Source: Macrosoma leucophasiata (taxonomy: Eukaryota > Arthropoda > Insecta > Lepidoptera > Hedylidae). From it: a stretch of 64,000 nucleotides of DNA. The notes beneath the pieces are model-generated. The model was given only the letters and a program-made list of their open reading frames with translations, was not told the origin of the DNA and searched no databases. This document shows positions 11,622 through 21,974 of the stretch, one piece after another. A program made the position numbers and the translations under genes. How positions within the stretch are numbered: position 1 is the stretch's first letter; the number at the start of each line of letters is the position of its first letter. The stretch lies in contig JAWQUS010000003.1 of the NCBI GenBank assembly GCA_036365455.1, forward strand, positions 7,398,001 through 7,462,000, written 5' to 3'.

Positions 11622-12815
11622 TAGAATAACAGTGCAAAAACACGACCTTTCAGGTTGCCTCCAAAACTTCGTCGTAAATGTTCTGGTAAAGTAGCCATCG
11701 CTTTACTCGAATTACTGACTGTAACTATAAACAATTTACGGACTGAATTTTACGCTGCTTAAGTACAAATACAAAATATCGTTTTACTTGACAATGGCAG
11801 TAAGCTTAACAGCAATGCCATTATAACAAAAAAAACTGCGTCGAAAAGCTAGTCGATTATTACTCGGAAGTAGATATTATAAGCTTTTGAGGCGTTTTGG
11901 TGGGAACCTTGAAAGATACGTGCGGTGCTCTTATTTTATATCGTTTTCTTGGTGTATTTTTGAGTTATATTAAATAAAGTTGGTGGCATTTTGTTCGATA
12001 TAGGTTTATTACAGTGCCCTTGTATAGTTAAATAGAATAACAGTGCGAAAACACGGCCTTTCAGGTTGCCTCCAAAACTTCATTGTAAATGTTCTGGTAA
12101 AGTAGCCATCGCTTTACTCGAATAATTTGACTGTAACTCACTTGACTGACATACTTAATAAATAATTGACTGATTGATATTATACTTACTTTTACGGTGC
12201 TTACATAAATACGAATACGAAATATCGTTTTACTTGACACTGGCAATATGCGTAACAGCGATGCCATAATAAAAAAAATACTATAATAGTGTGACCGCTT
12301 AATGGAAAGCATTTCAAAGCGCGATAAACTGCGTCGAGGTTTTTTGGCGGGAACCTTGAAAGAGGCGTATGGTGCTCTTATTTTATTTCATTTTCTTGGT
12401 GTATTTTTAAGTAATATTGAATAAAGTTGGTGGCATTTTGTTTGATATAGGTTTATTACAGTGCCCATGTATAGTAAAATAGAATAACAGTGTGAAAACA
12501 CGACTTTCCAGGTTGCCTCCAAAACTTCATTGTAAATGTTCTGGTAAAGTAGCCATCGCTTTACTCGAATAACTTGACTGTAACTCACTTGACTGACATA
12601 TTATACTTCATAACTTATTTATTTGATACTTACATATTATACTTGATGACTATAATAAACTAACTTTTACACTGCTTAAATAAATACGAAATATCGTTTT
12701 ACTTGACACTGGCAATATGCGTAATAGCGATGCCATATTACCAAAAAAAAAAAAAATCTGCGTCGAAAAGCTAGTCGATTATTACTCGGAAGTAGATATT
12801 ACAAGCTTTTCCACT
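11622..12815. repeat. three-unit tandem repeat, ~410-450 bp period
   Basis: The phrase AGAATAACAGTG(C/T)(A/G)AAAACACG starts units at about 11,625, 12,032 and 12,480. Each is followed by CAGGTTGCCTCCAAAACTTC and TAAAGTAGCCATCGCTTTAC. Each of the first two also has GGCGGGAACCTTGAAAG-like and AAAGTTGGTGGCATTTTG blocks. AAAGCTAGTCGATTATTACT with AGTAGATATTA(T/C)AAGCTTTT occurs in units one and three. Units differ by substitutions and small indels, so the duplication is not recent. No long open frame. Confidence 0.85.
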
Positions 12816-13137
12816 GTATCACATATTTCCTAATTTCTTCGAACACTATCATGACATCATGATATTGATATCAATTACGTATACAGTCACAACTATAATC
12901 CTTACAATTTCCTAGAATCACCTGCCTCTATCTAGATTTAATGAAAATTCCTCGTATTTGAATAAGTACTAAGTAAGAAAATTAAATATCATATATATGT
13001 AATTTAGATAGTATCATGTAATACCACAATTCATTATACTTGAGATTGACAAGATTTGTACATACTAATTTTCCTTATTGACTCATAATTGATATCCTGA
13101 ATGGAACAAAACCCACTTGAAGAAGATATTATGTCTT
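12816..13137. other. AT-rich intervening DNA
   Basis: Nothing recognisable was seen. Confidence 0.55.
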
Positions 13138-13231
13138 AGGAATTAGCGTACATGTATGAAGAGAATGATGAATGTAAAAGAAGCGCGGGAGATGTGTCAG
13201 AACCGGGATATCTGGATGTACCGGAGTAGAA
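13138..13231 (+). repeat. RTE-like LINE 3' fragment interrupted by a MITE
   Basis: TAGGAATTAGCGTACATGTA, GAAGAGAATGATGAATGTA and GTGTCAGAACCGGGATATCTGG are the reverse complement of blocks at 29,120-29,225 and 27,230-27,290. The fragment is broken exactly where the TIR element at 13,232 begins. Confidence 0.65.
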
Positions 13232-13530
13232 CAAAGAGCAACACGGGCCACCGGCCGGTGGACCGGAGGGGAGTAGCCATATGCAGGCCTTTCCTGCCCT
13301 CTGTCAAAGTACAGGCCCAAATGGACCGAGATGTATAAATGTGTGCGTAACATTGTTTATGTATTTTGTTATAGTCAAGGTGTGAGTTTCGTAGTAATAG
13401 ACGATTTTCGTTGTGTGTGTGTGTGTGTCACACAATTCCCCCCCCCCGCAAAAAATTGCAGACTGTTTTGCAGCGATAATAAACACTGGCTACTCCCCTC
13501 GGGTCGGCCGGTGGCCCGTGTTGCTCTATG
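13232..13530. mobile_element. hAT-like MITE, copy 3, inverted relative to copies 1-2
   Basis: Ends CAAAGAGCAACACGGGCCAC and GTGGCCCGTGTTGCTCTATG form a TIR extending to about 45 bp, through GGAGGGGAGTAGCCA. The direct 8-bp repeat GAGTAGAA flanks it (13,224-13,231 and 13,531-13,538). Total 299 bp. The interior contains a C-run and a GT microsatellite (13,412-13,427). Confidence 0.85.
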
Positions 13531-13540
13531 GAGTAGAACA

Positions 13541-13865
13541 TGTATATGTAGAGTAATCAAGCTTCTGTTTTAATAATAATCATGAAACGTATTGTGCCCT
13601 TTGTAGTTTTACAGAAAATCTTGATTTAATTCTTATCGAATAGATATTGCAGAGACTGAAGCGGAAGAGCCTTGAAGCCCTGAAAAGCTCTTAACGTCGT
13701 CGGTGCTTCTATGTTAATAAGGTAACACAATTTTGGTTGCACGTTAATATTACATGAGAAGCTCACGTATCATCGCGTGCCATATCGTATTATAACTACG
13801 CTACGATGTCGTTTTTTAACATAGATTTTTTTCACTTTATGTTGTTAGAAAAGTATATAATAATA
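13541..13865. other. AT-rich intervening DNA
   Basis: Nothing recognisable was seen. Confidence 0.5.
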
Positions 13866-14033
13866 AAACTGGCCAAGTGCGTGTCGTACCACGCCCAGTG
13901 TATCATTTCGTTTTTCAAGTACCTTTTTTAAGGTTAATAGACTATTACCCGAGTAATACCTACTCGACCAACTGCAAAAATGTACTTAGAAAAATGGTAA
14001 CCTACATTGGTACGACACGCACTTGGGCGATTT
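13866..14033. repeat. short element with inverted ends
   Basis: AACTGGCCAAGTGCGTGTCG at the left is mirrored by GTACGACACGCACTTGGGCG at the right, enclosing ~125 bp. The end phrase (GCACTTGGCC) is related to the 3' terminus of the repeat at 10,430 and 14,590. This may be two opposed tails of that family or a derived MITE. Confidence 0.55.
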
Positions 14034-14472
14034 TTACTATTACCAATCTCTTTATAGGTAGATATTTGTATAGCATCAATACCAAGTGTCAAATACAAAC
14101 GCATCATGAAATCATAACGTAATGATATATTCGTAGTAATCATAATATTTTGTACTTATGGTCAATGATCGAAGTATACTCAATCAATGCGTATTTTCAT
14201 AACCTTGTTTTGTAATATTGTTAGGTCAACATTAATTATTATTGTTGGCACGTTAATTCAATGGCGACTTTGCATCGCTACGCAATTTTTTGTAGAAATA
14301 TTTTTATGTAATAAAATACTATTATCATTTTATATCTTCATTTGAAACTACATTCATGCAAATAAATAACCAAGTATAAACATGACATGAGTCGAAATAC
14401 ATCATATTTGTTTTTTATATTGTTTAACCTGGCACTCTGCCATTAGTAGTTATTTTTAGGGTTTTTTTTTAA

Positions 14473-14589
14473 AACAATTAAACGTACTTTAATTATGTAA
14501 GTACCTGAATATGAATACAACTTACTACAAACTTCGTCAGATACTTAATAACAGAACTACTTACTTTTTATTAATTTATGTTTTTTTAA
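14473..14589 (+). repeat. long direct repeat, left copy
   Basis: TACTTTAATTATGTAAGTAC, CTGAATATGAATAC, ACAAACTTCGTCAGATACTT, ATAACAGAACTA and TTAATTTATGTTTTTTT occur in the same order at 15,163-15,248 plus 15,560-15,590. The two copies flank the repeat at 14,590-15,158. Confidence 0.8.
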
Positions 14590-15158
14590 GGGTTCCGTAC
14601 CTTAAAAGGAAAAAAGGAACCCTTATAGGATCACTCGTGCGTCTGTCTGTCTGTCTGACCGTTTGCCACAGCCAATTTGCTCCGAAACTACTCGACCGAT
14701 TGAGTTGAAATTTGATGAATATATGTAAATTGGTGACCCAAAGATGAACACGTCAAGTAAAATAATAAATTTTAAACAGGGGGCCACTTTTATCAAATGA
14801 AAGAAGTTGTTGTCAGCATCTCAGATATATTTTTTTATAATTTTTGCATAAACAAATTTGAAGTTATTTAAGAAAAACGACGAAAATTGACCATTCCCCT
14901 CCCCCTATCTCCGAAACTTAAAATTTTGAAAGAAATGTAGAAAATTGTTCTTTGCCTATAGATTACTGGAAAACCTATAAGAAGTTTGAGTATTCAAATT
15001 AAATCGAAAATTCTTAATAATATAACTCCCCCTGCCGGTACCACCGTAACCGTTATGTCCCTGCATTTTAAATCTGTAATATTTTCGAAAACATTTATTT
15101 AAATTACGGAACCCTCACCACGCGAGTCGAACTCGCACTTGTCCGGTTTTTTTTTTTA
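14590..15158 (+). repeat. interspersed repeat ending CGCACTTGTCCGG, copy 2
   Basis: Begins GGGTTCCGTACCTTAAAAGG and contains a GTCTGTCTGTCTG run, ACTACTCGACCGATTGAGTT, GATTACTGGAAAACCTATAA, AATTACGGAACCCTCACCAC and the terminal TCGAACTCGCACTTGTCCGG plus a T-run. It is non-coding, with features widely seen in lepidopteran retroelement tails. Confidence 0.7.
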
Positions 15159-15162
15159 ATAC

Positions 15163-15590
15163 AGTTAAAAGTACTTTAATTATGTAAGTACCTGAATATG
15201 AATACTACTTATTACAAACTTCGTCAAATACTTAATAACAGAACTAGGGTCAATCTGATACCCCTAATTGTAGTATATGTGGTAAAGTGGAAGACGTATA
15301 CCATATTTTGGTTGAATGTGTTCGAGGTGAGGCTCATCGCAGGGCTTCATTAGAAATAGGACATTGCAACAGTGTCCTGGCAGATCCTACTACGGATGAC
15401 GCCAGAATACTGTTGCAACTATATCAATTGTCAATGGGCTAATGTTGTTTAATTATTTTTTTAAATGAAGAATGTAATTCATGTGAACGTATAGAGCGTC
15501 ATGGTCTTTGACCAAGCTCTTTAAATGGAGATTAAAAAAAAAAAAAAAACAGAACTAGGTACATACTTTTTAATAATTTATGTTTTTTTT
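15163..15590 (+). repeat. long direct repeat, right copy, split by a LINE
   Basis: Repeats the ~120-bp flank at 14,473. It is itself interrupted at 15,249-15,548 by the LINE 3' fragment and resumes with ACATACTTTTTAATAATTTATG. Confidence 0.75.
15249..15548 (+). pseudogene. 5'-truncated LINE with C-terminal zinc knuckle, poly(A), 11-bp TSD
   Basis: A 300-bp insertion ending in a 15-nt A-run and flanked by direct ACAGAACTAGG (15,238-15,248 and 15,549-15,559). The frame from about 15,248 to the TAA at 15,440 encodes the extreme C-terminus of an ORF2-type protein. It shows a CCHC knuckle (CSICGKVEDVYHILVEC, C-x2-C...H-x4-C) followed by ~35 residues ending LYQLSMG. RNase H/zinc-knuckle tails of this kind are known from several non-LTR clades, so the clade cannot be set from this fragment. 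The intact terminal frame and clear TSD suggest a fairly young insertion that truncated during reverse transcription. Confidence 0.85.
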
Positions 15591-15841
15591 AATACTGTGT
15601 ATCTACCAATGACACTAATGATTATTATATGAAATCTTATTATTGCTTATGTATTTCGCAAAGAAAATGTTTCCTGCTTCCACGATACAGCGATCTTGAC
15701 CCAAGAGCTACGAAAGGCGTGATCAAATCAATCATGGTACTTACCTCATTAATATAATAACATTGCTATTGTAAAAATGCTAAGAGTTTCCGCATATTAT
15801 TGTATATCTTTAGACAATGTCACAGTTTCCTTATTATATAC
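15591..15841. other. AT-rich intervening DNA
   Basis: Nothing recognisable was seen. Confidence 0.5.
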
Positions 15842-16025
15842 GGCCCTGTAATTTCCGGCACAGAGGCATAACACCTAATGTCTCAAGAGTGGCAGCGCAT
15901 CTGCATTTTGACCTCTGGTCATTGTGTGGTTGTCTATAGGCTGCAGTCATCACTTAACATCAATGTGAACTGCATGCTTGTTTGCCACTTTTATTACATA
16001 AAAAAAAAAAAAAAAAAAAAATATT
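15842..16025 (+). mobile_element. retroposon family G, 3' fragment with ~20-nt A-tail
   Basis: Starts CGGCCCTGTAATTTCCGGC and runs through GGCTGCAGTCATCACTTAAC and GCATGCTTGTTTGCCAC to ATTACAT plus a run of about 20 A (16,001-16,020). The long tail marks a younger copy. A 143-codon open frame across it is incidental. Confidence 0.8.
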
Positions 16026-19000
16026 TTTCATTTAGGCAGACATACCTAATTCTCAATTGCAAGTTTTACAGCGTAAGTGTTATCAGCGTAAAAAGTTGTA
16101 ATTCGAAGCAATTAGATGATGATCTCTTTGGTAGATTTATGATCCCCCTTTTTAAGTTAGTCCATTATTTTTTTAAAACAAAATGTATAATTTTACAGAT
16201 TTCTCGTGTTATTTTATATCAGGGCAATAAATATTTGCGGGGTCATTGTTTATTTTTTCCACCACTTGACTCAAACGCCGCCTCCACACATCGATTTCTA
16301 TTTCCTTGACAGCAATTTACGGAGTTGCGTACGAGATTTTCTTAGGATTGGTCTGAAGCATAAATATTCAGAATAGTCGGTTGTCGTTCAGACTTTGTTG
16401 AGGCAGTAAAAGCCGAATGAGACGTCAGACAGTGTTGAGGGGTCGCCCTTTTTATTGGTGTAAAACGTCCACAGAGTAAAGGCTGGACAGTTAAGCTCTG
16501 TCGTTAAGTGTCCTCTTGGGGCATTCATTTCTCTCGGCTCCCTGATTATGGGTTTTTGAGTGTCACTTTATTGTGCTTCCATTGTCGAGTCAAAGCAAAT
16601 ACTTGTGCAAAGCGGCGCAATTCCTGATTTTGAAAACGAAAACCCTTGACTATATTGATATTCTTTTGAGTGTATTTGGAATTGTGGAAGGATTTTGCAT
16701 ATTACGCAATTCTATGTTTTATATTAGTTTGGTTTCTACTACCTCATGATTTTTTGAAGATTATTTGATTTTTTTAAAACGAAATTTTAATGTTTAGGCC
16801 ATAAGCTTTTTACTGAATATTCTATCAAATGTGGGTACGTATCTACCGAAAGAGTTTATACGTCAAAAAGAGGAACCAATTACACAGTTTAAATGGATAG
16901 TAAGAGAATATTATAGCCAATAAACATCCGCACAAAAGCCATAGTTACCGCTTCAGAGGTCCAAGCTGTTATGCGTCTGTGCCGAAAGTTAAAGAGCCGT
17001 GCATTACCATCTGTACGGTTAGTATGAAAGTTGGTGTAACTATTTTCGAACGGGTTATGTTTTTCATCGCATCTCAATATGTCCAATGTTACTCTCAAAG
17101 TTAGGTAAAGTACGCAAGTATTCCACCTTCACGAAGCGAGTTTCGCGAATTTCAGGTGTTTGCATTACATTCATAAAATGTATACCTACCTATATTAACC
17201 TCTGCCTTCCCACTATCGGATATACAGTTATGTTTTACGTTTATATTTTCGAAAACAGAACTTAATCGGTAAAGTCTTCGAGAGAAAATATTAAAAATCT
17301 CGCAAGAAATAACTTTCAGCAATCACATCTTAATTTTTCCACGTGAATCCTGTATTGTATGTTCATTTGTAGCAAATATTTCCATAAGGTACACGTTGCG
17401 CAGTAAATAAAGGAAATGTATTGAAATCTAAAAGGTCGTGGCGACCGTCGACGTCGGTCAAAGCTACTTACAGGTCAAGGCGGTTTTATCAAAACAATGC
17501 TCCTTACTCTGCTTCCTCGGTATTGACTCTCCAATTGTAGTTCAACGTTGCTATTAGTATCACAGATGCTATTTGATTTCATTATTTTTTCAATTATTAA
17601 ACTCAAAGTTATTGAAATATACATATTTAATTTCTGTTTTTTTTTTTATTTTCGTCGTACCTACGTATTTTTTAAACACGTCATGGAAAGGTTTATACCT
17701 AATAACTATGTGTACGTTGATACAGCAAATTAAGTCAAGGTAATAGCCTTTACGAGGTTATTTTCGCACAAAATTGTGAAAATCGTGGACGTTGTGCTGA
17801 TAGCATACTTTATTCATATTATTAGCTTGCTGCTATTATTTGTTTTTTTTTAGCAAATGTTTACTAGTAACAGAGCTTGAGTAAATAAAACTGGGAATAA
17901 GACGTAGACAGAGACATTGTAATTTTCTTACACATTATCTTGACTATTCCATCCATAGCAGTAATCTAAAAGATGTACTTTCAGACCAAGTGATACATAC
18001 AAAAGTTTTTATATCACCCTGATTTAGTATACCTAATACCTATATACTTGATTTATTAAGATGAAGGATTTCTGGAATAAAGCAATGACTGGTAACAATA
18101 CACGACAAAATTGGTAGGCTTCACTGAATTATCTTACCCTTGGAGTGAAGCCTACGCTTTTCAGCGCTAAATCGTAATGTTTACATCTTTACTAGAAAAA
18201 AATTACACTAACTTTTACCTATCGTGATCACCTATTCTGGCGCTTTTCTTTTTGCTCAACTCAACACCAAGAAAAAGGACGTGTCCATTTTAATGCTAAT
18301 ACAAGTTGATAGGAAGTGCTACACTTACATGATAGAAATAACAATACCCAAGAGCTAACAGTAATAAGCTAGCAGACCTCAATACTAAACAAGGAAGACC
18401 AGAAAAAAAACGTGTCAACGACATCGGAAACAGGAAGACTCCGTTCATCTGTTTATGTCCGATTGGTGATCGATATCTCGCAAACGGCATACGAAGTGAT
18501 TTAGAATTAAGATAAATCGATTCTATATTTGAAACAAATATATTCTAGATCGTGCGAAATGGATTATGTAGCACTTTCAAGGGGATAACATCATTGATAT
18601 CTATACTCGATTTGGATTATTTTTTTACTTGAACTGTTGTTACATGATAATTATAAATTAATGTTAAAATTATAACTGGTAGAGCTCAGTCATTGGAGCA
18701 CTACCACCAAAAAAATCTTACATTCGTATTCACAAACACATTGAAGCTAGTGTTTATTAATCACTCTGTTGCCACTATCTTTATTACGAAATTGACAACT
18801 AAACTGATAAAAACAAAACAAATTATTATAGTCGTCTTAAAAAGTATCAAAATAAAATACGTTTCCCAACCCTTTAGCTATTTGACCTAAGCGTCGTTAT
18901 GTCGGGTAACCTTCTGTAGGTATTAAATATTTTCCTTTTTTAGTCTTTCATCGCGGTGGGTCGTAACTATTTTTGATGTATATAGCAGGAGTAGTTTCCA

Positions 19001-19099
19001 AGATATTCAGTTCTGATTGGAACTAGTCATAAGAGTCTTAGTAATCGTAGTAGTAAATAATTGAAACCTAAATATAATATACTAGGTACTTAGTACTAG
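16026..19099. other. mostly single-copy AT-rich DNA
   Basis: No gene was supported in 3 kb. 16,310-16,640 is less AT-rich and free of recognisable repeats. 16,960-17,000 holds a scrap of family G. 18,676-18,712 holds an isolated family-G head (GGTAGAGCTCAGTCATTGGAGCACTACCACC) that folds on itself. The rest shows nothing structured. Confidence 0.5.
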
Positions 19100-19238
19100 T
19101 TACGAGCTACGACTCACCGTGATGAACAAGGCTTTTGAATGAAAAAAACGATAATTTATTGAAGAGCTACGGTCGACTCACCGCGATGAACAAGGCTTTT
19201 GAATAAAAAAACGATAATTTATTGAAGAGCTACAGATA
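19100..19238 (+). repeat. two-unit tandem repeat, ~65 bp
   Basis: CGAGCTACGACTCACCGTG, ATGAACAAGGCTTTTGAAT and ACGATAATTTATTGAAGAGC are followed by a second, nearly identical unit starting at about 19,162. Confidence 0.85.
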
Positions 19239-19790
19239 CTGATACATCCAGACATACAGACAGACACGTCAAACGTTTTTGCGTCAAAGACACAGTTTTT
19301 GCGTCGGGGGTTAAAAAACGGGTTAGGGGTGTCGGATTTTACACGGAACACCATTTTGCAGTACGTAACTAAGAATTAGCAGGCATTTGAAATTCATCAT
19401 GAACAGGCTACTGCCTGTTTTTTGAAAACATTCATTTTGAAAACATCCTTATGTATTAGACGAACTACAAACAAAATATGTTTTGCAATCAATTGCACTT
19501 AAACTTAATTAGCATTTATTAAATGTCGTACATATTAAGACGACGTAAAGATGTAAAACCATAGGATATATTCAAGGATCACATGTACTTCAAATAGACG
19601 ATATGTATTAAATTATTGAATGACAGTTTATTAGAATCAGAAATTTATTTATTCATTTAGGGTGGGTGGGGACAAGCATCACATATGATAAGTCAAAAAC
19701 AAAAATAACAATTGATATACGAGTACATGTCGATATACAAATTAGAATATAACGGAGAACATCACTTTGATAAAACTAAATATAATAATA
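19239..19790. other. AT-rich DNA with a retroelement-like scrap
   Basis: CAGACATACAGACAGACACG and TTTTGCGTCGGGGGTTAAAA (19,245-19,320) look like a retroelement tail. No gene. Confidence 0.45.
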
Positions 19791-19794
19791 CTAA

Positions 19795-19970
19795 GCGCCC
19801 TAACGCACTAGCCGTTAGCCGCGGGAGCGGGTAGCCGCGCGGCTTACCGACTTTACTATTTAATGTGCAACCGCCTGTTATGAATAGTGCGTACAATAAC
19901 AGGCGGTTTGATATTAAACTGTAAAAGCGGCTAGCTGCTACCGCGACTAACCGCTAGTGCGTTAGGGCGC
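19795..19970. mobile_element. Harbinger-like MITE, 176 bp, TAA target duplication
   Basis: TIRs begin GCGCCCTAACGCACTAGC and match over about 24 bp with one mismatch. TAA flanks both ends as a direct 3-bp repeat (19,792-19,794 and 19,971-19,973). A 3-bp TWA duplication is the hallmark of PIF/Harbinger elements. The interior is unusually GC-rich for the window and includes a second, nested hairpin: AACCGCCTGTTAT at 19,869-19,881 against ATAACAGGCGGTT at 19,896-19,908. No coding capacity. Confidence 0.8.
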
Positions 19971-20084
19971 TAATTGTTAGGATTCAGTATCCTAAAACAG
20001 GACTCATAATTAAAACATTCTACATTTTCTAAATCGTACGAAGTAAGAAGGGTTCTGCAACAAACGATATATTATTATTGTTTT

Positions 20085-20402
20085 TTTTTTATGAAATGAA
20101 AGTGGCAAGCGTACAGTTCACATTGATGTTGAGTGATGACTACAGCCCGTAGACAGCCACACAATGACCACTGGTCAAAATAGCAGCCTATAGACACCCA
20201 TACAAAGACCAGAGGTCGAAATGCAGATGCGTTAGGCTACTTCTGTGGCCTAAGGTGTTATACCTCTATGCCGGAAATAACAGGGCCGTACATTACCACC
20301 TGACCGGAACACAATAATGCTGAACACTACCATTTAACGGCAAGTTTGATGCGGTTTTGTCTACGCCCGCGAGCTCCGTCACTGGAGCTCTACCACCAGT
20401 AA
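20085..20402 (-). mobile_element. retroposon family G with internal duplication
   Basis: Minus-strand copy from ACTGGTGGTAGAGCTCCAGT (at 20,400) to an A-tail at about 20,085. The segment TGACCA(G/C)TGGTC...CTATAGGCTG is present twice in tandem (about 20,150-20,220), unlike in other copies. Confidence 0.8.
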
Positions 20403-21011
20403 AAATTATAACACAACTTATTCACAGAAATAAAAATAATTCAGCAGGGGATAAAATAACCCCATACCTATAATACGCTCAAAAGTTTCATAGATGGAGA
20501 GATATAGTGAGTGCACTCTAGATTCAGTATTTATGATTTTTTGGATATTTTTAAGGAGGAGTTGTTACAATGTCTGGAAATTCTGCTGTGAATGGCAAAA
20601 GGAAATTAAAAAAATATATATGTTGCGTAATTCCCAATTTGTCGATAGAACCTGATACCGTAGGCCTAATAATAGTAGCCTCCTTCCACCAAGCCACCGG
20701 GGCCATTTTGGGAGTAAATCATATAATGTTTTTGGCGTTGAAAGTTTAATGCAAGAGTTCGAGGACAAAGACACCATCACCATTTACTTCTTTCTAGCCA
20801 AGGGCTTGACACTCTTACGTTTAATTGGAAAGAAATCTATGGCCCTACAATGCCGTACATACAATAAAAATATTATATATCCTAATTTATTATAAATACG
20901 AATACACAAAAACCTCAAAACTGCCAACAGTCCGTGTTCCCATTATTTTTTATCACTTAACGTGAGTTTTCGATTATAATATATTTTTTGAAAAAATAAT
21001 GTTCAAATGTT
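20403..21011. other. AT-rich intervening DNA
   Basis: A minus-strand open frame (20,565-20,783) has no recognisable motif or splice signals. Nothing else was seen. Confidence 0.5.
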
Positions 21012-21064
21012 AAAAAAACGCAGAAAGTTCATGACTCTTAGTCATGAACTTTCTGCGTTTTTTT
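21012..21064. repeat. 24-bp perfect inverted repeat (hairpin)
   Basis: AAAAAAACGCAGAAAGTTCA... (21,012-21,035) and its exact reverse complement (21,041-21,064) are separated by the 5-nt loop TCTTA. As RNA it would fold into a long perfect stem bounded by A- and U-runs. It could be a minimal palindromic MITE core, a microRNA-like hairpin or simple palindrome decay. No second copy is seen in the window. Confidence 0.85.
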
Positions 21065-21313
21065 ATTCTGTGAAACAAAGTGATTTTATCATGTAAGTGA
21101 AGGATTTTTTGAGCAAAATAAAAAGCAGTGAGGTATGTGCAGCCACATTGTCCTATTTTGATAAAGTCGCCCGTAGATTACAGCGGCCACTCAACGAGTC
21201 AGGTGCATAAATCGTGTTGTTAGTAACTAAATATTTATTTTACACACAACTTAAAAACGTTTTCTATTGGATTTTCATATTCTTAAATGACATTTTCAGA
21301 TGTTTCAGTACTA

Positions 21314-21315
<2 letters not shown>

Positions 21316-21355
<40 letters not shown>
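21316..21355. repeat. (TA)n microsatellite, ~19 units
   Basis: Uninterrupted TA dinucleotides, bounded by CTG and GTATAT. Confidence 0.95.
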
Positions 21356-21357
<2 letters not shown>

Positions 21358-21404
21358 TATTTATCTCGAGATTTTTTTTTCCTTTTTCACAAAAAAGGAA
21401 AATG

Positions 21405-21800
21405 TGTACAGTGTCTGTAAATGAAACCTTTGTAAGGTCACCGACAAAAGCCGTCCGCATCGCACGCACACAAACAAAAAAAGTTTAGCTTGTAAGTTTA
21501 TAATCAACCGATGTGTTTATCTCGTAGTCGTACGCCACCCGCCGCGCCGCGCGCATGTCGCCACTGAAGCGGAATAAAGACGCGCGTGAAAACACGTTCA
21601 CTCAAAAAAGTGGGAACACCCTCTGGGAAAATTCAAAGAAACACCTCCATCAAAAGCCTTTCGAGTGCACACCCGAAAACGTTGGGGTAAATTATGAAAG
21701 TGTTGTGGAACCTTTGACGTGTTTTTCGTTCAGAACCTTCAGTTTTTCTTAGGTATTTCACCTAGTGACTACAAAGCCTATTGTTCCTAACGTATAAATA
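21405..21800 (+). promoter_or_regulatory. CpG-richer patch with TATA box (candidate promoter)
   Basis: The stretch around 21,440-21,600 has many CG dinucleotides (e.g. CCACCCGCCGCGCCGCGCGC at 21,536-21,555), in sharp contrast with the AT-rich surroundings. A TATAAATA box lies at 21,793-21,800. Initiator-like TCAGT motifs occur at 21,872 and 21,905 but not at the ideal ~30-bp distance. Together with the candidate first coding exon at 21,948 this suggests a + strand promoter region. No transcription data support it. Confidence 0.4.
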
Positions 21801-21871
21801 TGCGTTAAGTGTTTTTTTTTGCTCGCTGAATGCGACCAGTGTTGAAAAATAATTACATAAAAGTGGATTGT

Positions 21872-21968
21872 TCAGTTTTACTACAAGAAAACCGACAGAG
21901 TAATTCAGTTAGATGTATGTTCAACATAATATACAACGACACAAAACATGACGGCAAAGTTCGGCTAT
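21872..21968 (+). CDS. candidate first exon of an unidentified host gene
   Basis: An ATG at 21,948 sits in a good animal start context (CAAAACATGA). Seven codons (M T A K F G Y) run directly into a perfect GTAAGT splice donor at 21,969, leaving phase 0. Upstream lie a TATA box (21,793) and a CpG-richer patch. The next exon-like segment on the same strand, at 49,741, is open in the matching phase and continues V T T A C R L C. If they join, the intron is about 27.8 kb and contains the foldback element and the mariner. The product is not recognised, and the 5' limit given is only the nearest TCAGT motif. A short open stretch before a GTAAGT can arise by chance. Confidence 0.4.
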
Positions 21969-21974
21969 GTAAGT

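Noticed and set aside
15878..16309. 143-codon open frame
   Set aside because: It runs through a family G retroposon and its poly(A) tail (a run of lysines) and then unrelated DNA. It has no protein-like composition.
21555..21752. 65-codon frame starting MSPLKRNKDARENTF
   Set aside because: It lies in the CpG-richer patch upstream of the TATA box, with no motif, and is more likely promoter DNA than coding.
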